Shown: positions 1-10,190, numbered from the stretch's first letter. The stretch is 64,000 bases of DNA from Muscardinus avellanarius (GCA_963383645.1 OY726578.1:26004523-26068522), one strand, 5' to 3'. Notes: a model not told the origin generated them from the sequence alone. Numbers and translations are program-made.

Positions 1-320
1 CCGACCTCAGTGGGCGCGACGGTGCGCCCGCCCTCTTTACGTCACAGTGGGCGCGACGCTGTGCCCGCCCCCTTTACGTCACAGTGGGCGTAATGACGCT
101 CCCGTCTCCTTTGCTTCCTTGGGCGCCGCGTATGCCCCGCCCCTTTGGACGTCAGTGGGCACAACGGTTAGCCCCGCCCCCTTACGTCAGCAGCGGGCGG
201 GGCGGCGCTCTCCCCCCGCCCTGTCTACGTCCTCAGTGGGCGCGGCATGTGTCCCGCCCCGTCTACGTCCGCAGTGGGCGCGCCCCGCCCCCTGAGCCAT
301 CCAGGACGAGGCGTGCTGGG
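1..320. promoter_or_regulatory. CpG-rich promoter made of degenerate CRE/GC-box repeats
   Basis: A CpG- and G+C-rich stretch made of about seven degenerate units of roughly 35-50 bp. A typical unit reads TACGTCA, then AGTGGGCG, then a CCGCCCC GC box. ACGTCA CRE cores lie near 39-44, 76-81, 149-154 and 184-189; weaker versions (TGACG, TACGTCC) lie near 94, 224 and 264. No TATA box is seen. CRE sites bind CREB/ATF and GC boxes bind SP/KLF proteins, so a CpG-island promoter, possibly bidirectional, is likely. The window begins inside it, so its true extent is unknown. Long ORFs on both strands here are what high G+C would give by chance. Confidence 0.6.
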
Positions 321-411
321 TCCCTGGCGAGACTCCAGCGCCAGGATGTCGCGGCATTTCGAATCCCCTCAGGCCGCGTAGTCTGCGCGGAGCCTTGGAG
401 CGGCTGTCTGG

Positions 412-509
412 ATGGCGGGGACCCGAGTGCTCCTGGGCTCTGTCGCCCTTCCCCTCCAGAGGCTGCAGGGAGGGCGTGTCTCCACAGACTGGAAGAGTGA
501 CTGGAGCTT
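412..509 (+). CDS. Possible coding first exon downstream of the CpG promoter, unrecognised
   Basis: An ATG at 412 (G at +4) opens a frame beginning MAGTRVLLGSVALPLQRLQ and reading to a TGA at 511. A GTGAGA donor-like site overlaps that stop at 510, so the frame could continue by splicing from 509. The N-terminus is rich in Arg, Leu, Val and Ala without acidic residues until Asp-26, which would suit a mitochondrial presequence. I do not recognise the protein and see no second exon. Position right after the CpG island is the main support. It could equally be chance, or a non-coding first exon. Confidence 0.25.
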
Positions 510-513
510 GTGA

Positions 514-2024
514 GAACCAAGCTGCAGCCCGTGGCTTGGCCGCAGAAGCCAGCGGGGGCTGGGTGCTGGGGTGGCCACTGGGGAGGTGGGGGTTGACCAG
601 CAGCTGGGGGAAGGCATCTGCCTGCCTGAGGGTGTTCCATCTGGGCCCACCTCTCGCTTGTGTCCCGCTCTTATGAGAAAGCCTAGTGGAATGTGTGCCT
701 ATGAAGGGTCCCATGTGGCGCCTGGGACATGCACAGGGAGGCTCATGTGATGAGCATGTGGCGTGTGGCCCCCGGGAAGCCACACTCCTTCCCTTCCCGC
801 GTCCTGAGCCACCTAGGCGGGGGGCATGAACTCTGCACCTGCTCTCAGCCTTGCTTGCTGCTGGTGCAGGAAGGCCCACCAGCACCTTGTCTGACTTGAA
901 CTAGCTCCTCCAACCAGCAATACCCCTCTCCTGTGTGGACTCAGATGCGGGGACTCCCGGGCCACCTCTGAGGGAGGCCCTGGCTTGGAAGTAGGGACTG
1001 ATTCCCCTAGAGCCCAGGAGTAAGGAGCGTGCGCACGCTCTCCCCAGGAGATATATGTGTAGGAACTGACAGGGCGGCGTGCGGTGGGGTGCCCATCTGT
1101 GTGTGGACATGGGGAGGCTCTGTGGCTCTTCATTCTGGAGCCACTGTCTACCTGTTCCACTTGGCCTTCCAGATCCTCCATGAATACTTTGGGCTGATAC
1201 GGGGTGACTGACATGTATCAGGGTCTCTATCACTGAGTTATTTGGCGTGTCTGGGAAAGCGCCAGAGCCTGTGGTGTGAAGAGTAGGTAGGAGGTAGTAC
1301 CTCCGTGTGTGTGAGCGTGTGTGCATGAGCATGTACATGCACTTTTGGTTGGCTCTGTCTTTGAGAGTTGCTTTGTGCCTCTGTGTTTCTCCCTAAGTTT
1401 TCCTGTGTCTGGTTTTGTGTCCTGTTATGTGTGCAGAGCAGTAGCCCTTGCAGGTGTCCTCATAGGCCAGGCAGAAATCTCGGTAGGATAACTGTGTCCT
1501 GCCACAACAACAGGCTGCTTCCAGACCCCCACGCTTGGCCTATGTCTCTGACAGTTTCTCATCACCTCCCTCCTTGGTTCTGAAGAGATCCGAGGTTCCC
1601 TGCCTCAGCCCCTCAGAACAACTCAGGACCTTCTGCTCCTCTACAGCTCCCAGTGTCCTGTATTCCTGGCAGTGGGGGAGGGGAACCCTGCTCTTCAGAG
1701 CATCCCACTTTGAACAGGGACAACACGACCACCACATCCATCCCCAAACCTAAAGGATACTGAGCCCCCAAATAATCACAGGTTCAGGGGGCCTGAAATG
1801 GAGCCAAGAAATTAAGCCAGCTTGTGAACTGGGCTGTGGCACCCCTCCCATTGGGGGCTGACTTTTGGATGGGCCAGTCAGCAGTTTCCTGAAACACTTG
1901 ACTTCTGCTGCCCTGTGCAGGGGATTCCTTCCCTCAAACCACCCCGAGTTAGCTTCACATTTGCCAGCACATCATAATTCCTGACCAATGCATGATGGGA
2001 TTGCTAACCCCTTGTGTAGTTTTG
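514..2024. other. Unique non-coding stretch, probably intronic or flanking
   Basis: No SINE, LTR or convincing coding exon is seen. There is a short TG-rich patch around 1300-1345. ORFs on both strands lack recognisable motifs. Confidence 0.4.
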
Positions 2025-2354
2025 TCAGGGCAGCCATTTGGTTCTTCACCTCAGGAACTCAGGATTGGCAGGTAAAAGACGAAGACAGAGATTTATTTAG
2101 GAAAGTAAGGGATACGTGTTCAAGGGAGAATGTGGGCCATCTCAAGAGGGAGAACACTTTGGGGTCTTTATAGGTATTTTATAGAAAACCTTGTGACAGG
2201 TGGGCTGGGGTTTGGACTTTCTCAGAACCCTGATGTCAGTGGATGGTGGCTGGGGACCTGGAGTGTGACCTGCCTATGGATCTTTTGTTTACTCAGCATC
2301 TCAGGAATCTCAGTGGGGAGAGGGGCCATTATGATTAAGGTTGTGAGCCTACAG
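2025..2354 (-). mobile_element. LTR-like fragment, family A, copy 1
   Basis: Read on minus, this starts TGTAGGCTCACAACC, carries TAATCATAATGGCCC and a poly(A)-signal context CTAAATAAATCTCTG (plus-strand 2087-2101), and ends near CCCTGACA. The same order of blocks recurs at 3547-3948, which supports a dispersed LTR. No TSD could be fixed and no PBS is visible, so the ends are approximate. Confidence 0.5.
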
Positions 2355-2360
2355 AGGATT

Positions 2361-2583
2361 TATTTATTTATTTATTTTTGGTACTGGGGATAGAACCCAC
2401 GGGCGTTCTACCTCCGAGCTACACCCAGCCCTATTTTTTATTCTTTATTTTTCTTTATCTTATTCTTTATTCTTTATTTTGAAATAGTCTCAGTTGCAGA
2501 GGGCCTTACTATTTTGCTGAGCTTGGGTACAAAACCGTGATTCAAGTCCTGGGATTTATAAGCATGCACTACCACACCCAGTT
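2361..2583 (-). mobile_element. B1-dID SINE, antisense, near complete
   Basis: The poly(A) tail shows as TTTATTTATT on plus, followed by GGTACTGGGGATAGAACCC (ID half) and, at the far end, the B1 head near CACCACACCCAG. The linker is AATAAAGAATAAAAAATAGGGC-like on minus. Confidence 0.85.
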
Positions 2584-2585
2584 TA

Positions 2586-2797
2586 GATTTTTATTTTTCC
2601 AGTAGTGGGGATGGAACCCAGGGGCATTCTACCATCTAGCGACACCCCCAGCCCTATATTTTATTCTTTATTTTGAAGCAGGGTCTCACTAAGTTGCAAA
2701 GGGCCCCACAAAGTAGTCGAGGCTGGCCTCGAACTGTGATCCTCCTGTCTCAACCTCCCAAATGCTGGGATTACAAGCATGCACTGCCACGCCTGGC
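2586..2797 (-). mobile_element. B1-dID SINE, antisense, near complete
   Basis: ID end AGTAGTGGGGATGGAACCC through the B1 head GCCACGCCTGGCT. Directly abuts the preceding copy in the same orientation. Confidence 0.88.
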
Positions 2798-2824
2798 TCT
2801 GGCTTAGATTTTAAAACTGTAATT

Positions 2825-3050
2825 CATCCGGGCGTGGTGGTGCACGCTTATAATCTTAGCACTTGGGAGGCTGAGACAGGAGGATTGAACAGGTTCGAAG
2901 CCAGCCTCAGCTACTTAGTGAGGCTGTCAGCAACTTAGTGAGACCCTGTTTCCAAATAAATATAAAATAGGCCTGGGAGTATAGCCTGGAGGTAGAAAGC
3001 CTCTGGGCTCCATCTCCAGTACCATCAAACAAAACAAAACAAAACAAAAC
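2825..3050 (+). mobile_element. B1-dID SINE, sense, Linker-2 type
   Basis: CCGGGCGTGGTGGTGCACGC head, 'GTTTCCAAATAAATATAAAATAGGCC' type linker (described, not the whole motif), ID end CCATCTCCAGTACC, and a (CAAAA)n tail to 3050. Confidence 0.88.
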
Positions 3051-3088
3051 CCTATGATTCCTTCTTTCTTTCCAATTTGTTTCCTTTT

Positions 3089-3162
3089 ATCTTTTTTTTT
3101 GGGGGGGGGGGTCTAGAGATGGAACCCAGAGGCATTTGACCTCCAGGCTATACCCCCTGCCT
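3089..3162 (-). mobile_element. SINE fragment, antisense ID half only
   Basis: Poly-T/poly-G start, then GGAACCCAGAGGCATTTGAC and the ID half up to CCCCCTGCC; the B1 half is missing. Confidence 0.65.
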
Positions 3163-3291
3163 TGTGAAACCCCAGCACATTTTCTAGGTTACTTGAGAGT
3201 GTTTTCCCAGATTACAGTTCTTATTGGCCCAAAATAAATGCAATTTTCTTTGCGTAATATAAACTAATGCAGACCCCCTTCTCCCACCCTG

Positions 3292-3546
3292 TCATGTTTG
3301 ACCCATCTGGGCCCACGCAACCTTGTTGGGAACATTCTGCCCACAGACTCTTGCAGCCTTGATGTGACCACTTAGTCCACATATGTAGAATGGTTCTTGT
3401 TCCCTTATCTTCAATAACAGTATTGTTTCCCTACCTTGCCCCATCCCCACATAGCAGTTGGACTTGTCCCCATACTTTCCTCTAAAGCCTACACTCACCA
3501 ACGGCAAATAGGTTGAAGTCCTCTTCCTTATCCCTGCATTGTTCAT
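3292..3546 (-). pseudogene. 84-codon ORF next to an LTR, with a degraded zinc-knuckle-like motif
   Basis: The minus-strand ORF ends with the segment FYICGLSGHIKAARVC. This resembles a retroviral nucleocapsid CCHC knuckle (CX2CX4HX4C) with the first Cys replaced by Phe and one extra residue before the last Cys. On minus it lies immediately downstream of the LTR-like block at 3547-3948, where the gag leader of a provirus would be. The resemblance is short and may be chance. No other gag landmark is seen, so a retroviral origin is inference. Confidence 0.28.
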
Positions 3547-3948
3547 CCATTCCTGTGAGAGGGTGGACGGGTCCCTTCCTCATCTCAGGAACTTAGGATC
3601 AGTGGGGTCCTTGGCTTCCATGGCAAAAAAGAATTTCAGAGTGTGCCATTCAGACAAAGACAAAGGCTTATTTAGGAAAGTGGGGGCTACACGTTCAAGG
3701 GAGAACTTGGCTATCTCAAGAGGGAGAGAGCACTTTAAGGTCTCACACTTCTTTTATAGGAAGAGAGGGTAGGTGGGGCACACAGCAGGGGCGGAGATCT
3801 GGACTTCCTCAGAACCTTGAGGGTCCCAGCACCATGAGTGTTAGCTGGGTGGCACCTGAGCTTGACCTCCCGAATGGATCCTTTGTTTACTCAGCATCTC
3901 AGGACTCTTAGGTGGGAGAGGGCCATTATGATTAAGGGTGTGGTCCCA
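3547..3948 (-). mobile_element. LTR-like fragment, family A, copy 2
   Basis: Shares with 2025-2354 the blocks CTCAGGAACTTAGGAT, TTATTTAGGAAAGT, CAAGGGAGAA, CTCAAGAGGGAGA, TTTGTTTACTCAGCATCTCA and GGCCATTATGATTAAGG in the same order. It is longer, with about 50 extra bases near 3600-3650. Its poly(A)-signal equivalent is changed to AATAAG. Confidence 0.5.
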
Positions 3949-4034
3949 TTGAGGCTTATGCCCCAGAAAGGACAGATCCTGTAGGATGAAGTTCAGGATT
4001 ATAAAATTTCTAGATTTTAAAAATATATTTTCTT

Positions 4035-4224
4035 AAGCTGGGCGTGGTGGTGCACGCTTGTAATCTCGGCATTCAGGAGGCTGAGACAGGAGGATTGCGG
4101 TTCTTGGACAGCCTCAGCTACTTAGGCTCTCCAGAACTTAGTGAGATCCTGTTTCAAAATAAATAGTAAAAAATAGGGCAGGGGGTATAGCTCAGAGGTA
4201 GAACGCCCTGGGTTTTATCTCCGC
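4035..4224 (+). mobile_element. B1-dID SINE, sense
   Basis: AGCTGGGCGTGGTGGTGCAC head; linker with AATAAATAGTAAAAAATAGG; ID half to GGGTTTTATCTCC. The A tail has been replaced by the dinucleotide repeat that follows. Confidence 0.85.
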
Positions 4225-4225
4225 G

Positions 4226-4245
4226 TGTGCTCGCGCATGTGCGCG

Positions 4246-4284
<39 letters not shown>
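4226..4284. repeat. (CG)n/(CA)n dinucleotide repeat
   Basis: An alternating GTGCGCGCGC tract runs into a long CACACA tract. It lies at the 3' end of a SINE, as microsatellites grown from SINE tails often do. Alternating CG/CA is a Z-DNA-prone composition. Confidence 0.9.
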
Positions 4285-4288
<4 letters not shown>

Positions 4289-4312
4289 TGAACAAATAAA
4301 TTAAAAAGTAAA

Positions 4313-4430
4313 TAAAGTGGCACAGGTGCTCAAGACTGTGACCCCAGTACATGGGAGGCTGAGGCAGGAGGATTGCAGGCTGGACGTCAGCTTCAGCAAC
4401 TCAATGAGACTGTTTCAAAAAATAAAACAT
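4313..4430 (+). mobile_element. SINE fragment, sense B1 half
   Basis: Starts inside a degenerate B1 head (GGCACAGGTGCTCAAGACTG) and ends TTTCAAAAAATAAAACA; the ID half is missing because the next SINE begins there. Confidence 0.7.
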
Positions 4431-4432
4431 GG

Positions 4433-4646
4433 AAGCTGGGTGTGGTGGCGCATGCTCATAATCTCAACATTTGGGAGGCTGAGACAGGAGGCTCCGGGTT
4501 TGTGTACAGCCTTAGTGAGGCCCTTTGTAACTCAGTGAGACCCTGTTTCAAAATAAAGAATAAAAAATAGGGCTAGGGGTGTCGCTTGGAGGTAGAATGC
4601 CCCTAGGTTTCATCTCCAGTACCACAATAAATAAATAAATAAATAG
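4433..4646 (+). mobile_element. B1-dID SINE, sense
   Basis: AGCTGGGTGTGGTGGCGCAT head, AATAAAGAATAAAAAATAGG linker, ID end CATCTCCAGTACC, (AATA)n tail. Confidence 0.88.
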
Positions 4647-4647
4647 T

Positions 4648-4872
4648 GCCCAGGCGTGGTAGCGCACGCTTGTAGTCCCAGTACTTGGGAGGCTGAGACA
4701 GGAGGATCGCTCAGGTTCGATGCCAGCCTCAGCTACTTAGTGAGGCTCTCAGCAACTTAGTGAGACCCTATTTCCAAATAAAATATAAAATAGGTCTGGG
4801 AGTGTAGCCCAGAGGTAGAAGGCCCCAGGGTTCCATCCCCAATACCCTCCCCCCCACACAAATAAATAATGA
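4648..4872 (+). mobile_element. B1-dID SINE, sense, Linker-2 type
   Basis: Head CCCAGGCGTGGTAGCGCACG, box-B-like AGGTTCGATGCC, linker AATAAAATATAAAATAGGTC, ID end CCATCCCCAATACC, tail with C and CA runs. Confidence 0.88.
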
Positions 4873-4877
4873 AAAAT

Positions 4878-4931
4878 GTAGAGCTGGGTTATATCTCACA
4901 GGTGGAAGGCCCCTGTATTCAAGTCACAGTA
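4878..4931 (+). mobile_element. Solitary ID-half fragment
   Basis: GAGCTGGGTTATATCTCACA through GTATTCAAGTCACAGTA matches only the tRNA-derived right half of the SINE. Confidence 0.55.
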
Positions 4932-5034
4932 TGAGAGAGAAGGGAGGTGCTGCGAGCTGGCCCATAGAGACATGCTGGACTCCAAAGCGCCAAAGAGGTC
5001 ACTTTATTTACCGACCTGCTAAAGTGCCCACTGT

Positions 5035-5862
5035 GTGCCTTGGTAGCTCAATTGCCTCTAGTAGGGCTAGGATTTTTTATTCTGTATCTCCTTGCCCACT
5101 GTAGTGAGGAGTCCTTTTTTCTGGTACGACATTCCAGGCACTTGAACAGTGGCAAAAGCATGACTCATGCATTAGACACCCAGTGTTCTGGGTCCCCTCA
5201 GGAGGGTCTCAATCGAATAAGGAGTGGTCAGGAGCAATTCTCGGCCCGGCATCAGCTTGTTGGCCTGTTTTACCAACATGGCAGTAGTAGTCACACCTCA
5301 CAAACAGAACGGCCAGCCAGCCACCACAGAATCTAAGCTTCTGGTCGCTTCCAAGTGCCGAAGCTCTGAACAAGAACTCCTTTGGCAATTCCTCAGACTT
5401 TATTCTTCAAAGTCTCAAAAACTTCTGACCACTTGGGAGGGCCATCTCCCCCTAGACTGCTGTATAGTGGCTTGGCAATCCCTGCAGAGCCAGATCCACA
5501 GTCAGCAATACCTTACTGACTTCCCTCTTACTCTCTGGTGTTGGAATCTGAGGATTGCAGCAATGCCTCCGAGACAGTGTCCTCTCTCCTTCCTCCAGGC
5601 TGTAACCCAAGTAGGTAACACAGGTCCTATACAGCTGAGATTTCTTGGCAGCCATGCAGGATCCCAGGTCCTAGCGCATTTGCAGGAGCCCCTCCTGACT
5701 CTCTTGTATGCCTCCTCTATTTCTGAGGGTGCCAGGAGATCGTCTACATACTACAGCAGGATGCTTTTGGGGTATACTTGCCAGAACTCCAGAAGGTCCT
5801 CACTCAGGGCTTCATCAAACTTGCCACCACACCTGGCAAGTTTATTCACTTTTAATAAGCAG
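5035..5862 (-). pseudogene. Gammaretrovirus-like pol (reverse transcriptase) relic
   Basis: On minus this is a decayed RT segment. The catalytic motif YVDD is at 5739-5750 with an in-frame stop just before it. It is followed by a segment containing KKSQLYRTCVTYLGYSLEEG (about 5600-5655), the layout of the RT palm-to-thumb region in gammaretrovirus-type pol, then by a connection-domain-like stretch near 5180-5280 with further stops and frame changes. The fingers domain, RNase H, integrase and LTRs are absent. The 221-codon plus-strand ORF over it is only the reverse complement. Broken throughout, so it cannot act as an enzyme. Assignment to the family is fairly sure; finer classification is not possible. 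Confidence 0.68.
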
Positions 5863-5895
5863 CAATCTAGTCTTGTGTTAAAAAAATAATGCCAG

Positions 5896-6123
5896 AAGCC
5901 AGATGTAGTGGCGCAGGCTTGTAATCACAGTATTTGGGAGGCTGAGACAGGAGGATCTGGGTTCGAAGCCAGCCTCAGCTACTACTTAGGCCCTTTGCAA
6001 CTCAGTGAGACTCTGTTTCAAAATAAAGAATAAAAAATAGGGCTGGGGGTGTAGCTTGAAGGTAGAATGCCCCTGGGTTACATCCCTGGTACTGACTGCA
6101 AAAAAAAAAAAAAAAAAAAAAAA
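5896..6123 (+). mobile_element. B1-dID SINE, sense, with A tail
   Basis: AAGCCAGATGTAGTGGCGCA head, AATAAAGAATAAAAAATAGG linker, ID end TACATCCCTGGTACTG and a run of about 23 A. Confidence 0.88.
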
Positions 6124-6182
6124 GTGAGTTATTATCACAGGCTGGCAGGGGATTCTACAGCTTCCTAATACAGAAAAATACA

Positions 6183-6405
6183 GAGCAGGGTGTGGTGCCA
6201 CACGCTTGTAATCCCAGCATTTGTGAGGCTGAGACCAGAGGATCGCAGTTCATGGATAGCCTCAGCTACTTAGTGTGGCCCTCCACAACTCAGTGAGACC
6301 CGGTTTCAAAATAAAGAATAAAAAATAGGGCAGGCGGTGTAGCTCAGAGGTCAAATGCCCCTGGGTTCCATCCCCAGACCCCCCCCCCCACACACACAAA
6401 ATACA
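6183..6405 (+). mobile_element. B1-dID SINE, sense
   Basis: Head GAGCAGGGTGTGGTGCCACA; ID end CCATCCCCAGACCC; tail converted to C and CA runs. Confidence 0.87.
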
Positions 6406-6555
6406 ATACTGGGAATCTCAAAGCAATTATCTAGTAGTTAATTCACATCAACCAGGAGAAAGGAGACAAATTTCTACTGAATTTGTGACTCTTGATATGG
6501 AAACAGAAATTTATGATTGCAATTTTGTGAATAGTAACCACGTGACTTCATTATT
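6406..6555. other. Short unique spacer
   Basis: No repeat or gene signal recognised. Confidence 0.4.
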
Positions 6556-6763
6556 GTGTGTTGGGGGGTAGGGGGGATTAAACTCAGGGGCATTACACCT
6601 CTGAGCTACAGCCACAGCTCTATTTTATATTTTGAAACAGAGTCTTGCTTAGTTGTTGAGAATCTCACTAAGTTGCTGAGGCTGGCTTCAAACCTGGGAT
6701 CTTCCTGTTTCAGCCTCCCAAGAACTGAGATCACAGGCATGTGCCAACACACCTGGCAACTTC
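6556..6763 (-). mobile_element. B1-dID SINE, antisense, diverged
   Basis: ID half from GGGGGGATTAAACTCAGGGG; B1 end GCCAACACACCTGGC. Several substitutions suggest an older copy. Confidence 0.8.
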
Positions 6764-7127
6764 ATCGTTTTTGAAAAGGTCATCTATAAGATCTAGAATG
6801 TACATATCTAAAAAAATTAATATTATTACCTAAAACAAAGCATGTAAACATATTTTTGAGAAATGGGCTTAGTGAGAGTATACCCACAGACCATAGACCA
6901 CTGGGGCAGTCAGTATCTCTGCCAAGTTCACCTCTGCAGGAAGAAGAGCCCCATCTGTCCTTCCCAAGAATCTTGATTAGTGATGCTGACAAATCTGTTG
7001 TAATTATCAACTATAAACTTTAAAAGGGCTCTCTTCTTACAGGATATATTTAACATTTAAAATATGTAAAAAAATCTGTGGTATCTTGCCTCTGCATGGA
7101 AAAAGGCGAATTATACACCATGTATCG
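6764..7127. other. Unique AT-rich spacer
   Basis: No gene or repeat recognised. Confidence 0.4.
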
Positions 7128-7234
7128 AGGGGGGGATATTGGGGATTGAATCCAAGGGCATTCTACCCAACATGCAATCCTGTCGTAGCCTCTCAATTAC
7201 TGGGATCACAAGTGTGCATCACTGTGCCTGGCTG
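7128..7234 (-). mobile_element. SINE, antisense, internally deleted
   Basis: ID end GGGATTGAATCCAAGGGCAT is joined directly to the B1 end (GCCTCTCAATTACTGGGATC to TGTGCCTGGCT); the middle about 100 bp are missing. Confidence 0.75.
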
Positions 7235-7318
7235 GGACTATACCTTTGAACCTAAATCCTCTCCTTCACTCTGGAGGCCTGTTTTCATCCAAGCCTGAAT
7301 TCTTAAAAGGTCCAGTTA

Positions 7319-7533
7319 AATTTTTTTTTTCAGTCCTGGGGATGGAGCCCAGGGATATTATCCCCCTGAGCTACACTTCCAGCCTTATTTTTTATTCTTT
7401 AATTGGAAGCTGCGTCTCACTGAATTTCAAATGGCCTCACTACATAGCTGAAGCTGTTCACCAACCGTGATCCTCCTGTCTCAGCCTCCCAAATGCTGGG
7501 TTTACAAGTGTGCATCACCACGCCCGCCCAGCT
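7319..7533 (-). mobile_element. B1-dID SINE, antisense
   Basis: Poly-T then CAGTCCTGGGGATGGAGCCC; B1 end CATCACCACGCCCGCC. Confidence 0.85.
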
Positions 7534-7551
7534 TCAGTTAATTGTTTTGTA

Positions 7552-7740
7552 TTTTTATTTTTCAGTACTGGGGATTGAACCAGGGGCATTCTACCTCTGA
7601 GCTATACCCCCAGCCCTATTTTTTATTTTTTATTTTGAAACAAGTTCTCACTAAGTTATGGAGGGCCCCACTAAGTAGCTGAGGCTGGCCATGAACCTGT
7701 GATCCTTCTGTTTTAGCCTCCTAAGTACTAGGATTACAAG
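7552..7740 (-). mobile_element. B1-dID SINE, antisense, B1 head lost
   Basis: CAGTACTGGGGATTGAACCA through CTCCTAAGTACTAGGATTAC. The last ~25 bases of the B1 head are replaced by the opposite-strand fragment that follows. Confidence 0.8.
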
Positions 7741-7830
7741 CCCTCTGCAACTCTGTGAGACCCTGTTTCAAAATAAAGAATAAAAATATAGGGCTGGAGG
7801 TGTAGCTTGGAGGTAAAATGCTGCTGAGTT

Positions 7831-7831
<1 letters not shown>
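7741..7831 (+). mobile_element. SINE fragment, sense right half
   Basis: CCTCTGCAACTCTGTGAGAC to GCTGAGTTCATT. Head-to-head fusion with the antisense SINE at 7552, as expected from a deletion between two inverted copies. Confidence 0.75.

Positions 7832-7866
<35 letters not shown>
7832..7866. repeat. (CA)n microsatellite
   Basis: About 17 CA units following the ID end of a SINE. Confidence 0.92.
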
Positions 7867-7867
<1 letters not shown>

Positions 7868-8427
7868 CATTTTATTGTGTGCAGGTTTGTTGAGCACAGA
7901 AGCCGTTTTGAAAATCATCACGTTAGGCATACTTTGAGCTTTAATTTTGCTACCCCACAAAAGCAGATTGGACATACGGAGCAGCATCTATTCTTGTAAA
8001 TGTTCTAAGCGCTAAATGTGCATCTTGGACCACTTACAGGGCCTTTTATAGCAGTAGCAGAACTGAGATATGCTCTTAGGTTTATATCTGCATTGTGAAC
8101 ACAGCCCAGGACAGCATTAGAATCTCTTACACCTTTGGTGTCGTTCGGCCTTCCTATGCTGCCTGGACTGGACACAGGAGGCGTGTTCAGTAGCATATGC
8201 TCCGAGACATGCTATAAGCTTTACTTGTAAACCCTCACTTGCAGGATTAGCATGTGAGGAAGGATCCAAACTCAGCCGCACAGGAATGCAGACTGCATCA
8301 GACTCAGATACCATGTGGAGCATCATTTCACAGTCATATTCTGGACCCACATGCCTGCCTGGGTCTGTCAGTGCTCACGATTGTAGCACCACCATCTCTA
8401 GGACATGTTGAAAACCTTAAGAAATAA
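7867..8427 (-). other. Unrecognised block, possibly a retrocopied transcript on minus
   Basis: No match to the local repeats. On minus it ends with AATAAAATGTT next to the microsatellite, a usable poly(A) signal, and upstream holds short open segments (about 77 and 63 codons) in different frames. A decayed processed pseudogene or 3'UTR copy is possible. I do not recognise the source, and no TSD or A tail is preserved. Confidence 0.25.
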
Positions 8428-8428
8428 A

Positions 8429-8624
8429 GCCCAGCGTGGTGGCTCATGTTTGTAATCCCAGCATTCAGGAGACTGAGACAGGAGAACTGTGCAGGTTAGA
8501 AGCTAGTCTCAGCTACTTAGGCCCCTTGCAACTCAGTGAGCCTATGTTTCAAAATAAAGAATAAAAAATAGGGCTGGGGGTGTTGCTTGGAGGTAGAATG
8601 CCTCTGGGTTCCATCCCCAGTACC

Positions 8625-8678
<54 letters not shown>

Positions 8679-8686
8679 GAAAAAAA
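8429..8686 (+). mobile_element. B1-dID SINE, sense, with long A tail
   Basis: Head GCCCAGCGTGGTGGCTCATG, AATAAAGAATAAAAAATAGG linker, ID end CCATCCCCAGTACCGC, then about 30 A and several GAAAA units. The long tail suggests a fairly recent insertion. Confidence 0.9.
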
Positions 8687-8701
8687 GTTTAAAGCCTGTA
8701 C

Positions 8702-9195
8702 TGTTCTGACGGGTCCACCCGTCAGCAGTGGGGCTGAGTAGGAAGGTTGAGTGCCGATGACCCCGAACAACAGCAACACACGGAGCCGGGAGCCAAGTCA
8801 AGCAGGAGCTCGTTTATTCTTCTTCAAGCAACATATATATAGCACAGAACCACAAGGGGAATTCCAATGAGGAAATAGCCTAGCCTATCAGGATAAAGGT
8901 CACCTCTTCATGGACCCAGCATGTAGCTCGCAGCCAATCCCAGGCCAGTACACGAGCCATTCATGTGTGCGGAAGCTCCTTTAAAGGTAAAAAGAGAAAA
9001 ACTACTCGGTCTCCCCACCCATAACGAATAGGGAAACCACACCTTTGTAACTTCCTCCAGGTGCCATCTTAGCCCCTTTTCTGCTGAATCATTTTACTGC
9101 AGAAGTTCTTAAACTTTACCTAAGGCTTAGCCTGCAAGCCACTCAGGCCAAGGGAGGCTGCATCTCTTTAGGCACTGTATGCACACACCCCAACA
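8702..9195 (-). mobile_element. 3' LTR of a defective endogenous retrovirus
   Basis: On minus the LTR runs from TGTTGGGGTG (9195) to CGTCAGAACA (8702), 494 bp, with TG...CA ends. It contains a TATA box (plus-strand 8832-8841) and an AATAAA signal (8813-8818) only about 15-20 bp apart, so R is short, as in many betaretrovirus LTRs. A polypurine tract abuts the U3 side. The env and pol relics lie upstream on the same strand. No partner LTR is seen beyond the gag side. Confidence 0.8.
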
Positions 9196-9214
9196 TTTCC
9201 CCCTTTTTCTTTTA
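9196..9214 (-). promoter_or_regulatory. Polypurine tract of the endogenous retrovirus
   Basis: On minus, AAAAGAAAAAGGGGGAAA ends exactly at the TGTTG start of the LTR, the normal site of plus-strand priming in reverse transcription. Confidence 0.8.
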
Positions 9215-9358
9215 TTTTATCGGGACTGGGCCTGTCTTAGGTTGTCCCCATCGAGTACCAGGGATTACCCGTCATTGGATAGCACAGATCTATGCTGTAC
9301 CTCCTGTCTTAGGTTTTTTGGCCCATGGGGATCTAACCCATCATTGGTCACCAGCCCT

Positions 9359-10190
9359 TTAACATGTTGCAATTTCCCCCATTTGGGGGACTTGTAAGGC
9401 GGGAGAGGGGCGGTCATATTCAGAGCACCAATCATAAGATTCATTTTCTTTGCTGGCAAGCCTTTGGTAATGCACTTCTATTTGGTTGATTTTAACAGCT
9501 TCCATTCTATTTTGTATAAACTGAACTAATCTATTAAAAACACAGGGGCCTATGGTGCACAAAACTATGATAAACAGCAATGGGCCCAACAAAGGAAGAA
9601 AATAGGGCAAAAGTCCATGAAAGCCGGTCCAGAACGGACTCTCCTGAAGATATTGTCGCCGCCTCTCCAGATCATCTTGGAGCTGCTTAGTCTTATCTTG
9701 TACCAGGCCAGATCTATTTGCATAAAAACAGCATTTTTCCTGCAAAAATAAGCAGATGCCTCCCTTTTCGGCTGTTTATAAATCCAATCCCCATCTTTTT
9801 TGTAATACCACATCAGCTAGAGAATCTAATGGGGCTTGTAAGTCTAGGATGGTTTCTTTCTTTTCCTTTTTTTTTTTCTTTCTTTCTTTTTTTTTGGTGG
9901 TACTGGGGTAGAACCACCCAGAGGCTTTCTACCTCCGGGCTATACTCCCAGACCTATTTTATACTTTATTTGGAAACAGGGTCTCACTAAGTTGCTGAAA
10001 GTCTCACTAAGTAGCTAAGGCTGGCTTCAAACCCGTGTGATCCTCCTGTCTCAGCCTCCCAAGCGCAGGGATTACAGGTGTGCGCCACCACGCCCGGCCT
10101 AGGATGGTTTCTGAGACGGCCTTAATATCATCGATCATTTGGAGGGAGAGTTTCCTATGTAACTCAAAGGCCATCCCAAGGCCAGCCGCA
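9359..10190 (-). pseudogene. Env transmembrane-subunit relic, gamma-type, interrupted by a SINE
   Basis: Reading on minus, a segment with TATGAAGLGMA (just after where a fusion peptide would be) leads into heptad-like sequence. After the SINE at 9858-10098 it continues to a CX6CC motif (codons at plus-strand 9728-9754), then a hydrophobic membrane span (PLLGPLLFIIVLCTIGPCVF) and a short cytoplasmic tail. CX6CC marks gammaretrovirus-type Env, also used by type D betaretroviruses. Breaks: an in-frame TAA about ten codons before CX6CC, the SINE, and almost no surface subunit. It cannot make a functional envelope. Confidence 0.75.
9858..10098 (-). mobile_element. B1-dID SINE inserted in the env relic
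   Basis: Flanked by a perfect 14-bp TSD, CTAGGATGGTTTCT, at 9844-9857 and 10099-10112. Antisense, Linker-2 type, T-rich tail at left and B1 head GCGCCACCACGCCCGGC at right. It dates the SINE after the provirus. Confidence 0.92.
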